Assembly (NCBI GenBank): GCA_963763135.1
Contig: CAVXNJ010000009.1
Location: 434,001 to 498,000, forward strand
DNA: 64,000 bases
Direction: 5' to 3'
Source: JANMZO01 sp963763135
GTDB taxonomy: Bacteria; Actinomycetota; Acidimicrobiia; Acidimicrobiales; JANYDT01
This document shows positions 25,373-33,556 of the stretch, piece after piece (the first letter of the stretch is position 1; each line of letters begins with the position of its first letter). The notes beneath the pieces were generated by a model, which saw nothing but the letters and a program-made list of their open reading frames with translations, had not been told where the DNA came from and did no database searches. The position numbers and the translations under genes are program-made.

Positions 25373-27383
25373 CTCCTGCGGTTTCGATGGTTAGCTGATT
25401 GCCCAGTTCGGCATATGCCAGAACCGGAAGGTGTGGGGCGGCGCCCCGGAGAAGCTTGCGTAGCGCCGGACGCAAAGGCCCGCTGCATACGAGTACGGGG
25501 CGAACCCCACGATTCTCGACATCGGTGACGAGCGTGGCGACGCGTGTCACGATACGTTCGAGTGTTGCGGCATCTCCCGTGAGATACGACCCGTTTTCGC
25601 CCGGTCGCACACCATCGAGCAACAGACGCTCGACGAGAGGCTCAAGCGTAAGCACGGACAGGACTCCCTGGTCGGCCAAGGGAGCCGAAATCGCCGGCCC
25701 GAGAGCGGACCGCACGGCTTCGACGAGCGCCTCGGGATCCTTCGTGACCCGACCCCGCTCCGACATGACCTCAAGAATTCGGATGAGGTCACGGATCGCA
25801 ACGCCTTCTTCGAGGAGCGACTGCAGAATACGTTGGACTTCGGCGAGGGAAATGGACACGGCGGCGAGTTCTTCGGTGACGGCGGGATCCGACGCCCGGA
25901 CACCGTCGACCAGCAATTTGACATCCTGTCGGCTGAGAAGTCGTGACGCGTTGTTGCGGATGACCTCGGCCAGATGCGTGGTGATGACCGAACCACGATC
26001 GATGACGGTCGCGCCCGACAACTCGGCTTGCGACGCGAACTCGGCTGGAATCCAGTAGGCCTCCATACCGAAGACCGGATCGGTCGTCGGTCGACCGGGG
26101 ATATGGGGCGGGCATGACCCGAGAAGAAGTGAAACTCCGGGAGGCGCCTCACCGTTTCCGACGGTGACGCCGTGAACCTTGATCTCGTACGCGGAACCCG
26201 CAAGCGAGATGTTGTCTCGTGTGCGCACCGGGGGAAGCACGATCCCGAGTTCCATAGCGGTTTTGCGCCGCAGGGCCTTCACCCGGTCCAGGAGATCTCC
26301 ACCTCGGTTCGGATCCACGAGGTCCATCAGGCCGTACCCGATGTCGAGCTCGAGCGGCTCCAGACGCATCTCACCGACGAGATCGTTTGGACTGTCGCTG
26401 CGTGCCGCCGGCAGTTCGGCCGGTGCATCGTCAGGCGCATCAACGACGACCTTGGCGATCCGGGTCGATCCGAACCACAGGAGACCGGAAACGATGAAGA
26501 ACGGGATCTTCGGAAGACCTGGCATCATCGAGATTGCGGCGAGCGCACCGGCGGAGATCTTCAGGGTTCGCGCCTGGCGTCCGAACTGCTGCAGAAGATC
26601 AGTACCCAGATCATTTTCCGTGGCGGCTCGAGTGACGATCAGACCCGATGCAATCGAGATGAGCAGGGCGGGGATCTGGGACACGAGACCGTCGCCGACC
26701 GTGAGCAGCGAGTAGTGGTTCATGGCATCGGAGATCGACATGCCCCGTTGCAGCACACCGACGACGAAACCACCGATGAGGTTGATTGCGGTGATGATGA
26801 TCGCCGCGATCGCGTCGCCCTTTACGAACTTGGATGCACCGTCCATCGCCCCATAGAAGTCGGCTTCGGCGGAAACATCGCGACGGCGGCGGCGAGCTTC
26901 GTCCTCGGTGATGGCGCCGGCATTGAGGTCGGCGTCGATCGACATCTGCTTACCCGGCATGGCGTCGAGAGTGAAGCGGGCTCCGACTTCGGCGACTCGG
27001 CCAGCACCGTTCGTAATGACCACGAACTGGATCACGACCAGGATGAGGAACACGACGAGGCCGACCACGACCGAGCCGCCGATGACGACGTGGCCGAACG
27101 CTTCGATCACCTGACCGGCGTTGCCCTTCAGAAGAACGAGTCGAACGGAAGCAACGTTCAGCGACAGGCGGAACAGCGTGGCGACGAGCAGAACGGAGGG
27201 AAACACCGAGAAGTCGAGGGCCCGCTGGACGAACATGGTCGCCAGCAGGATCATCACTGCGATCGCGAGGTTGATGACGAGAAGAAAGTCAAGAACCGCG
27301 GCGGGCAGTGGCACCACCATCACCGCGACGATCGATACGATCGCGGCGGGGACGCCAATTTGAGCCAACCGGTTGGATTTCAT
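25341..27383 (-). CDS. flhA: Flagellar export gate protein FlhA
   Basis: A 680-residue protein of normal FlhA length. About eight N-terminal membrane helices are followed by the FHIPEP-family signature region (LFRLSLNVASVRLVLL, GDAIAAIIITAINLIGGF, GDGLVSQIPALLISIASGL) and a soluble C-terminal domain of about 330 residues. FlhA forms the nonameric ring that receives substrates in the flagellar type III export apparatus and helps couple proton flow to export. It starts 9 bases after flhB ends and overlaps the FlhF-like gene by 32 bases. Confidence 0.97.
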   Translation of the reverse strand: MKSNRLAQIGVPAAIVSIVAVMVVPLPAAVLDFLLVINLAIAVMILLATMFVQRALDFSVFPSVLLVATLFRLSLNVASVRLVLLKGNAGQVIEAFGHVVIGGSVVVGLVVFLILVVIQFVVITNGAGRVAEVGARFTLDAMPGKQMSIDADLNAGAITEDEARRRRRDVSAEADFYGAMDGASKFVKGDAIAAIIITAINLIGGFVVGVLQRGMSISDAMNHYSLLTVGDGLVSQIPALLISIASGLIVTRAATENDLGTDLLQQFGRQARTLKISAGALAAISMMPGLPKIPFFIVSGLLWFGSTRIAKVVVDAPDDAPAELPAARSDSPNDLVGEMRLEPLELDIGYGLMDLVDPNRGGDLLDRVKALRRKTAMELGIVLPPVRTRDNISLAGSAYEIKVHGVTVGNGEAPPGVSLLLGSCPPHIPGRPTTDPVFGMEAYWIPAEFASQAELSGATVIDRGSVITTHLAEVIRNNASRLLSRQDVKLLVDGVRASDPAVTEELAAVSISLAEVQRILQSLLEEGVAIRDLIRILEVMSERGRVTKDPEALVEAVRSALGPAISAPLADQGVLSVLTLEPLVERLLLDGVRPGENGSYLTGDAATLERIVTRVATLVTDVENRGVRPVLVCSGPLRPALRKLLRGAAPHLPVLAYAELGNQLTIETAGVVGLDQYAEV

Positions 27384-27392
27384 CAGACCTCG

Positions 27393-28574
27393 TTACGTCT
27401 TAGGCCCTCCTGGCCTTCGTCGTCTCGGTGCCCTCCTGGCTCCGCTCCTCCGATCGGCCAGGGGCTCCGGAAGCTGCGCGAGTTCCGGCGGAATAAATGA
27501 CGGGCCTGGCATCGTGAGCGGACCGCCGAGGGTGTTGCGGTTCTGGACCGACATGACGAACGCCAGCAGACGGGCCACGGCCTCGTAGAGTTCGGCCGGA
27601 ATCTGCTCGCCCACTTCGCAAACGGCGTGGAGCGCTCGGGCGAGCGGAGTGTTGCGGACGATCGCGATGTTGTGCCGCTCGGCTTCCTCTCGAATCTTCC
27701 GTGCGAGATCACCGGTCCCCTTCGCCACGACGCGAGGAGCTCCGGTCGTGCGTTCGTACACAATTGCCACCGCAACCCGGGTGGGGTTGACGACGACGGC
27801 CGAGGCCGTCTTCACATCCGCCATCATCCGGTTCTTGCTGAGCTCCAGGGCCTGAGCGCGGCGCTTCGCCTTGGTCTGGGGATCACCCTCGCTCTGGCGG
27901 TACTCGTCTTTGACTTCCTGCTTGGTCATCTTGAGCGATTTCACGATGCGGCGCTTCTGCACGGCAAAGTCCAGAAAGCCGATGGCAATTCCCGCGTACG
28001 CGACGTTTCGAGCGAGGTGCACACACGATGCCCCGACGGTGGCGATTGTGGACCGAAGCGGTCCGGCCTGATCGACGAGTTGATTCGTCACCGATCGCAT
28101 CGGGCCCGCGGCCACCGCAGCGAGGATACCGGCACGTGCCGCCTCCTTCGTCGCCTCCCAGGCTCCCTGTTTGGAGAGAAGGCGTTTGATGCCCTTCATG
28201 GGGTTGATCTTCTCGGTCGTCGGTTTGAGCTTGCGAGGCGTGATGGTGAGGCCGGTCTGGGCGAAATTCGCGATGAGGGCGGTCAGCAAAAGAAAGCCAC
28301 ACAGCGGGGCGACGGCCAAGAGACCGCCGAAGAGCGCGGTGCCGAGGAGGTGTGTGGCGGCGCTCGGGTCCGGAGTGGTCGAGAGTTGCGACACGCTTTG
28401 CATCGTGTCCTGCAGCGTCTTGTATCCGAGCGACATCGTGGCCGATACCGCATACGTGGCCACGAGAATCTGGATCCAGGTGACGAGGTCGGGCGATTTC
28501 GCTATTTGCCCCTTCTTCTTCGCATCACGTTTGCGTTTCGGGGTTGGGGCTTCGGTGCGGTCATCTTTCGACAT
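27393..28574 (-). CDS. flhB: Flagellar export switch protein FlhB, NPTR variant
   Basis: A 393-residue protein with the basic N-terminus and membrane helices of FlhB and a cytoplasmic C-terminal domain. The self-cleavage site, normally NPTH, reads N263-P264-T265-R266 (VVVNPTRVAVAIVYE). Asn and Pro, which carry out cleavage, are kept; His is not. FlhB switches export from hook to filament subunits together with FliK. The C-terminal tail of about 45 residues is Pro/Arg-rich and longer than usual. The gene follows fliR by about 7 bases. Confidence 0.95.
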   Translation of the reverse strand: MSKDDRTEAPTPKRKRDAKKKGQIAKSPDLVTWIQILVATYAVSATMSLGYKTLQDTMQSVSQLSTTPDPSAATHLLGTALFGGLLAVAPLCGFLLLTALIANFAQTGLTITPRKLKPTTEKINPMKGIKRLLSKQGAWEATKEAARAGILAAVAAGPMRSVTNQLVDQAGPLRSTIATVGASCVHLARNVAYAGIAIGFLDFAVQKRRIVKSLKMTKQEVKDEYRQSEGDPQTKAKRRAQALELSKNRMMADVKTASAVVVNPTRVAVAIVYERTTGAPRVVAKGTGDLARKIREEAERHNIAIVRNTPLARALHAVCEVGEQIPAELYEAVARLLAFVMSVQNRNTLGGPLTMPGPSFIPPELAQLPEPLADRRSGARRAPRRRRPGGPKT

Positions 28575-28581
28575 GGATCAC

Positions 28582-29337
28582 CTACCCGGTAAGGAGGCGA
28601 CCGGCCCGAATGATGTCGCGAAGTAGGTTCGGGATGAGGGCCGGGAGAAGGGGGATGGCCAGACCCGTCAGAAGCAGCGCCAAGAGGGTCTTCAACGGCA
28701 TGCCGAGCTGTAGGGCGTTGAGTTGCGGCGCGGCTCGCGTGAGCAGGCCGAGGGCGACTTCGGCGAGAAACATCGCAGCGAGAACGGGCGCGGCGATCTC
28801 GCATGCCGCGAGGATGAACATGCCGAGTTGGTCCGTCAGCAACTTGGCGTTTCCGGCGACGAAACCGTCGAGCGGCACGGCATCGAAGGACGTAAGGAAG
28901 CCGCGAAGCAGGAGAAGGTGACCGCCGGAGGCGAAGAGGATGGTGGTTCCCACGAGTTGGTAGAGACGGCCGAACACGCTCGCGCCGGCACCCGACATCG
29001 GGTCGTAGACCTGGGCCATCGTGAAGCCGGCAAACAGGTCGATCATGCTTCCGGCCGCTTGAATCGCGGTGAGGACCAGAAGGGCGAAGAAGCCGAGCGC
29101 GAGGCCCACGAGAACCTGCCCCACCACCGCGGCGATTAGCGAGAAGGTGTCAAGGCGAACTTCGACCGGCGACAGGCGCGGCCCTGCGGCGATCGTGATC
29201 GCCCCGGCCAGCCCAATCTTGACGGTCAGCGGAATCAACTTGGTACCGAACGGCGGTGCGACCATGAGCCAGGCGACGCATCGGGCCATGGCGAGGAGGT
29301 AGACGACCAGCGTCGGCGTGGCGAGGTCGAGGCGCAC
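28582..29337 (-). CDS. fliR: Flagellar export protein FliR
   Basis: A 251-residue membrane protein with about six hydrophobic segments, of normal FliR length. The conserved stretches TAIQAAGSMIDLFAGFTMAQ, YDPMSGAGASVFGRLYQL and PQLNALQLGMPLKTLLALLL are present. FliR joins FliP and FliQ in the membrane core of the export gate inside the MS ring. It lies between fliQ and flhB on the minus strand with short spacers. Confidence 0.95.
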   Translation of the reverse strand: MRLDLATPTLVVYLLAMARCVAWLMVAPPFGTKLIPLTVKIGLAGAITIAAGPRLSPVEVRLDTFSLIAAVVGQVLVGLALGFFALLVLTAIQAAGSMIDLFAGFTMAQVYDPMSGAGASVFGRLYQLVGTTILFASGGHLLLLRGFLTSFDAVPLDGFVAGNAKLLTDQLGMFILAACEIAAPVLAAMFLAEVALGLLTRAAPQLNALQLGMPLKTLLALLLTGLAIPLLPALIPNLLRDIIRAGRLLTG

Positions 29338-29348
29338 TAGGACACTCG

Positions 29349-29642
29349 CTAGTCGTTGGAGAGTAGCGATGGGATCAGGTCGAAAAGGGCCTGGGTGAAT
29401 CCGACGAGTTCGTGCAGCATCCAGTTACCCGAAATGACGATCACCAGCGCCACCGCGATGAGCTTCGGAACGAACGCCAAAGTGGCGTCCTGCAGCTGCG
29501 TGACGGATTGAATCAGCGACATGGCGAAACCGACGACGAGACTGGCGACCAAAATAGGCGCGCTTACTTTTGCGGTGATGGTAAGCAGCTGCACCGTGAT
29601 GTTGACGACCTGCTGGTCGGTGATTCCGAGAATGAACCCCAT
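29349..29642 (-). CDS. fliQ: Flagellar export protein FliQ
   Basis: A 97-residue protein with two membrane helices, the normal FliQ size. It starts at ATG 29642, which overlaps the fliP stop (ATGA). The longer reading upstream would run into fliP. Conserved stretches such as VVGFAMSLIQSVTQLQDATL and FVPKLIAVALVIVISGNWML are present. FliQ packs around FliP and FliR in the export gate. Confidence 0.95.
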   Translation of the reverse strand: MGFILGITDQQVVNITVQLLTITAKVSAPILVASLVVGFAMSLIQSVTQLQDATLAFVPKLIAVALVIVISGNWMLHELVGFTQALFDLIPSLLSND

Positions 29643-30685
29643 CAATGGAAGCTCGTTATGAGGGATCGGACGACCAGCGACCAACCATCGACCAGAACGA
29701 ACAGCAGAAGCTTGAACGGAAGTGAGATCACGACCGGAGGCAGCATCATCATGCCCATCGACATCAGGCTCGAACTCACGATGAGGTCGATGACCAGAAA
29801 CGGTATGAACACGATGAAACCGATGATGAACGCGATGCGAAGCTCGGACAGGATGAACGCCGGAATAAGCGTGGCGTTGCTCACATCGTCGGTCGTGCGG
29901 GGTTTCTTCTCTTTCGAAATCGTCATCATCATCTTCAATTCCTTTTTGCCGGTCTGCTTGAGCATGAACTCGCGAAGCGGCGTCAGTGCGGCTTTGTACG
30001 CATCACCCTGGGAGATCTCGTTCTTCAGCATCGGCTGGAGTGCGGTGGTGTTCATCTTCTCGAGCGTTGGACGCATCACGAACAGGCTGAGGAACAGGGC
30101 CAGGCCGACGATGACCTGGTTCGGCGGGATCGACTGCAAACCCACGGCGTTGCGGACCAGTGAAAGAACAATGGCGATCCGGGTGAAGCTGGTCAGAAGA
30201 ATGAGCAGCGACGGTGCCAACGACAGCAGCGTCAGCAGCAGAATGATCAGGACGCTCTGACTTGGCTTCTTCGGGTCCCCGACGGTGATGGAAACGGTGT
30301 TCGGATCGGTTCCGGCAGGCACCGGACTGTCGAACACCAGAATTCCGGGGTCGATGGTCGACGGGGTCTGGCCGTACGTTCCGGCATTGTCGGGCGTCGC
30401 GGCGGTCCGCTGATTCGTCTGTTCGATCGTGGTCGACGTGACCGTGCCGGCCGGTGCTGCCCCGGCTGCGCCGGCGATGGTGGTCGCCGTTGCCGGCGCT
30501 GCGCCCGGGGTCGCCCCGGCGGGAGCAACCGTGGTGGTTGGAGCAGGTGCCGCCGTTGTGGTCGGGGTTGGTTGGGTCTGTGCTCTCGCCCACGATGCAA
30601 ACAGCATCGGGCTGAGCATGGCAAACAGGATGCCCAGGATCCTTACGTACCCGTACGTTCGTCGGCTCTCGGTTCGGCTCGTCAT
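29642..30685 (-). CDS. fliP: Flagellar export protein FliP with a long N-terminal insert
   Basis: A 347-residue protein, about 100 residues longer than most FliP. A signal peptide (ILGILFAMLSPMLFASWARA) is followed by a Pro/Ala/Thr-rich region of about 75 residues (TTTAAPAPTTTVAPAG and similar). The normal FliP body follows, with LLTSFTRIAIVLSLVRNAVG, IPPNQVIVGLALFLSLFVM and the C-terminal helices ending MMLPPVVISLPFKLLLFVL. FliP forms the pentameric core of the export gate. It overlaps fliO upstream and fliQ downstream by 4 bases. Confidence 0.95.
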   Translation of the reverse strand: MTSRTESRRTYGYVRILGILFAMLSPMLFASWARAQTQPTPTTTAAPAPTTTVAPAGATPGAAPATATTIAGAAGAAPAGTVTSTTIEQTNQRTAATPDNAGTYGQTPSTIDPGILVFDSPVPAGTDPNTVSITVGDPKKPSQSVLIILLLTLLSLAPSLLILLTSFTRIAIVLSLVRNAVGLQSIPPNQVIVGLALFLSLFVMRPTLEKMNTTALQPMLKNEISQGDAYKAALTPLREFMLKQTGKKELKMMMTISKEKKPRTTDDVSNATLIPAFILSELRIAFIIGFIVFIPFLVIDLIVSSSLMSMGMMMLPPVVISLPFKLLLFVLVDGWSLVVRSLITSFH

Positions 30686-31113
30686 AATGTTCTCCGAACC
30701 GTACGTTCGCGTAGCTTTCCCATCACGCCGGTTGACGGGCCGGGTGTAGCGGGGGCGTCATCATCGGGGAGCTGGGGCCCGGTGGGCCCGGTGCCGGCAT
30801 CGGTTGGTGTGTGTCGGCGTCGCGGGGTGGGTTCGGATTCCGGATAGTCGCTGCTGTCTTGTTCTGACAGCAGGGTTACGGCGTGATCGGTCACTCCGAG
30901 AATGAGGGTGCGGTCACCGGCCCGGACCACAGCGATCGAGGCGTTGCGACTGAGCGGTTGACGACTCACCAGACGAATCGACGGTCCTGAGGAACCATCG
31001 GTTTTTATCCCGATACGACGGGTCAACTTTGCCGTGAGGAGCAGCAGCCCCACCACGACGACGACGGCAATGACCAGTCGAAGCAGAACCATCGCAATCG
31101 ATTGGTCAGCCAT
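30682..31113 (-). CDS. fliO: Flagellar biosynthesis protein FliO
   Basis: A 143-residue protein with one N-terminal membrane helix (LLRLVIAVVVVVGLLLLTAK), a short beta-rich domain (IRLVSRQPLSRNASIAVVRA, GDRTLILGVTDHAVTLL) and a disordered Pro/Asp/Thr-rich tail. FliO assists assembly of the FliP core. The call rests on this architecture and on its place between fliN and fliP, which it overlaps by 4 bases. Confidence 0.88.
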   Translation of the reverse strand: MADQSIAMVLLRLVIAVVVVVGLLLLTAKLTRRIGIKTDGSSGPSIRLVSRQPLSRNASIAVVRAGDRTLILGVTDHAVTLLSEQDSSDYPESEPTPRRRHTPTDAGTGPTGPQLPDDDAPATPGPSTGVMGKLRERTVRRTL

Positions 31114-31118
31114 TTGCG

Positions 31119-31886
31119 TTACCGCCGATTCCGGTCCGTCGGCTCGTATCCGAGAACTTCGCTGACCCGAACGCCGAACTCCTCGTCGATTACGACGACC
31201 TCACCGCGAGCGATGAGCGTGCCGTTGACGAGAACGTCGACCGGGCTGCCGGCCAGGCGATCGAGTTCGATGACCGATCCGATGGTGAGACTCAAGATCT
31301 CCGCAACCGACATCTTCGCTCGACCGAGTTCAACGGTGACGCCCATCTCGACGTCGGCCAGCATCGACACCGGATGGTGGGCGAGTGGTGCGCTGCTCTC
31401 GGGAATCTGGTCGAAGACGGGCGTTTCCACATCGGGTTCCGGTGTCATGTCGAACGACGTTGCGATGACGAACGACGCAACGTGCTTGTCGCCGTCGATC
31501 AAGCGGAACGATTGTGTCGCTCCGCCCATCGAACTGACTGCCTCTTCGGTGGTCGACTCGGTTAGAGCGCCCAACGTCAACGTCCGTTCGAGCACCGGTC
31601 CCAGAGCCTTCGTCGCAGCGGCGAAGCCAGGTTCGAGTGCTTCTTCAAGTGAATCGGCGGGGGGAGGGCCGACGATGAGCCCACGGGCAAACGGCGACAC
31701 CATCATCAAGGCGATCCGAGCCTCGGATCCGAGGGAGGCGACGACGACGCGACTGCCTTCGATCTCGGTCGGAGACGGTTCCGCCTCGATGGTCCAGCCC
31801 GAATCGGCCGACAGCTGCTGTGTCAGTGCAGTCGCCGCCAACTCCATCTTGGAAACGACTTCGGAGGGTATTGTCATCGTGCTCAT
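31119..31886 (-). CDS. fliN: Flagellar motor switch protein FliN/FliY
   Basis: A 255-residue protein with a C-terminal SpoA/FliN domain (about 170-245: VEMGVTVELGRAKMSVAEIL, IGSVIELDRLAGSPVDVLVN, GEVVVIDEEFGVRVSEVL). The N-terminal 150 residues resemble the CheC-like domain of Bacillus FliY, but I do not find the CheC phosphatase motif E-x2-N-x22-P or an EIDALL-type CheY-binding peptide. It forms the lower part of the C-ring together with FliM. Its start overlaps the fliM stop by 4 bases. Confidence 0.93.
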   Translation of the reverse strand: MSTMTIPSEVVSKMELAATALTQQLSADSGWTIEAEPSPTEIEGSRVVVASLGSEARIALMMVSPFARGLIVGPPPADSLEEALEPGFAAATKALGPVLERTLTLGALTESTTEEAVSSMGGATQSFRLIDGDKHVASFVIATSFDMTPEPDVETPVFDQIPESSAPLAHHPVSMLADVEMGVTVELGRAKMSVAEILSLTIGSVIELDRLAGSPVDVLVNGTLIARGEVVVIDEEFGVRVSEVLGYEPTDRNRR

Positions 31887-32827
31887 GCGCCGATTTCCTT
31901 CTGGTTGGTGTTCAGTTCATCCACGACGACACAAGCGAGTCGACGACCGCGCCGCCCGGGTTTGGCCTCGAAGCGGGCCGAGTTTCCAATGGTGACAAAC
32001 AGCGGCGCGTCGATCGGGTGGGTAAGGGGCACGATGTCACCTGGCCTGAGGTCGATGATGTCGCCGGCGAGAAGCTCGATCTGATTGAAGCGGACTGCGA
32101 CGGAGAGTTTCGTGGTGTCGAGGCTGGCCCGGAGGGCGGCACTCACCGCTTCGGTGTCGACGTCGGAGCGCCCGGTCCGGGCAAAGCCGCCGGCCGCGCC
32201 GTCGAGCACAGGCTGAATCAGTGCAAACGGTATGCAGATCGAAAGGACTCCGGAAGCACTCGCGACCTTCATCTCGAACGAAAGCACCACCACGGTGTCA
32301 TTTGCTGCGGCGATCTGGGTGAACTGAGGATTGGATTCCTGGTGCGCCAGCACCGGTTCGATGGCAACGAGCGACTCAAATGCGAGGGCAAGTTCCCGCA
32401 ACAGTCGGCCCATGAGGTTCTGGGCCAGCGCCAGCTCGATGTCGGTCAGCGGGCGGTTCGGAAGGGTGCCGTTACCCGTGCCTCCGAGCAGTCGGTCGAT
32501 GATGGTCATCATCACGGCCAGCGGAACGTGGAGCAGCGAGAGGCCGGCCAACGGTTCCGTCGTTATCATCGCAAGGTACGTCGGGCTCGGAATGTCCCGG
32601 ACGTGTTCTTCGTACGTGTGCTGACCGACGTCACGGAAGGTCATTGACGCATTCGTCCGAACCGTTGTCGACAACACGGTGGTGAATTGGCGCGCAAAGG
32701 TTTCGCCGACAAGCTGGAGCGAGCGCGCGTGATCTCGGTTGAACTTGTTCGGCCGCCTAAAGTCGTAGGCAACAACCTTGGGCTTTTTCGGTGATTGCGT
32801 GGAGGGCACGCCAGGTTGATCGGCCAC
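31883..32827 (-). CDS. fliM: Flagellar motor switch protein FliM without the CheY-binding peptide
   Basis: A 314-residue FliM. The middle domain starts at YDFRRPNKFNRDHARSLQL, has the DRLLGGTGNG (GGxG) loop and ends in a SpoA domain (RFNQIELLAGDIIDLRPGDI). In most FliM a short N-terminal peptide with LSQxEIDALL binds phosphorylated CheY. Here the N-terminus reads MADQPGVPSTQSPKKPKVVA and has no such peptide. FliM links the switch to FliG in the C-ring. It lies 62 bases after fliL. Confidence 0.95.
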   Translation of the reverse strand: MADQPGVPSTQSPKKPKVVAYDFRRPNKFNRDHARSLQLVGETFARQFTTVLSTTVRTNASMTFRDVGQHTYEEHVRDIPSPTYLAMITTEPLAGLSLLHVPLAVMMTIIDRLLGGTGNGTLPNRPLTDIELALAQNLMGRLLRELALAFESLVAIEPVLAHQESNPQFTQIAAANDTVVVLSFEMKVASASGVLSICIPFALIQPVLDGAAGGFARTGRSDVDTEAVSAALRASLDTTKLSVAVRFNQIELLAGDIIDLRPGDIVPLTHPIDAPLFVTIGNSARFEAKPGRRGRRLACVVVDELNTNQKEIGA

Positions 32828-32889
32828 TCACAACCGAACCTGACCGTTCCCGGGCATTTTCCTCCCCGGACCGCCGAGTGACCCTTACG

Positions 32890-33414
32890 TCACTGCATAA
32901 CGAACTGATGGAAGTACACGTCTTCGATGTGGCCGTGCGTGACCTTCTTCAGACGCTTCACCAGCTGGGCTTTTGCTGTGTTGCGACCCGCCCCGGAGAG
33001 TTCCTCCATGGTGTGCTTGCTCAACTCGTCGATCACGATGTCTAGTGCTTTCGCGTAACCCTTGGTCGGATCGGACGTGTCACCCGCCGCCGCTCCTTCG
33101 TGGCCGCCAGCCGCGGCTGGCTCCTCATATTCCAGCTGGAACCCGATGCCGACCTTCAAGAGGTGACCATCAGCCAGATTCAAGGTGATGGCATCGAGCG
33201 CCACCACTTCGCCGACCGGGATTGTCGTTGTGGTCGTGACAATCTTGATGACGGTCTTGGTCGGGCCCGAACTGCCACCGCCCATGAGCTTTCCGCCGGC
33301 GACGAAGACCGCGAGTGCGCCGACTACGGCGATCACCATGTTCTTTTTGCTCTTCGGGGCCTTCTCCGCTCCTTCAGCTGCGGGAGCGGCCTCTTCCTTC
33401 TTCTTTTTTGCCAT
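32890..33414 (-). CDS. fliL: Flagellar basal-body-associated protein FliL
   Basis: A 174-residue protein with a Lys/Glu/Ala-rich cytoplasmic start, one membrane helix (MVIAVVGALAVFVAGGKLMG) and an extracytoplasmic FliL domain (VALDAITLNLADGHLLKVGI, GFQLEY, then the helix with DIVIDELSKHTMEELSG and the final VYFHQFVMQ). FliL rings surround the stator and support torque. It lies between motB and fliM; a GGTCCTCTCC block upstream on the plus strand gives an AGGAGAGG site on the gene strand. Confidence 0.93.
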   Translation of the reverse strand: MAKKKKEEAAPAAEGAEKAPKSKKNMVIAVVGALAVFVAGGKLMGGGSSGPTKTVIKIVTTTTTIPVGEVVALDAITLNLADGHLLKVGIGFQLEYEEPAAAGGHEGAAAGDTSDPTKGYAKALDIVIDELSKHTMEELSGAGRNTAKAQLVKRLKKVTHGHIEDVYFHQFVMQ

Positions 33415-33556
33415 GTCTGGTCCTCTCCTTTGTGGCTTTCGGGTGGTTTGGTTGGGTAGAGCGTGTTTCGTTCAACTGGAGCTGTGCTCGACGAACTTGT
33501 CGTGTGATGACCGGTTCGAATACGTGCGCGAAGTCGGCGGTGAACGCCGGTGTCGT

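Noticed and set aside
26172..27500. Plus-strand open frame of 442 residues opposite flhA
   Set aside because: It is very rich in Asp, His and Arg, has no domain and no ribosome site, and is the antisense shadow of a certain flhA gene.
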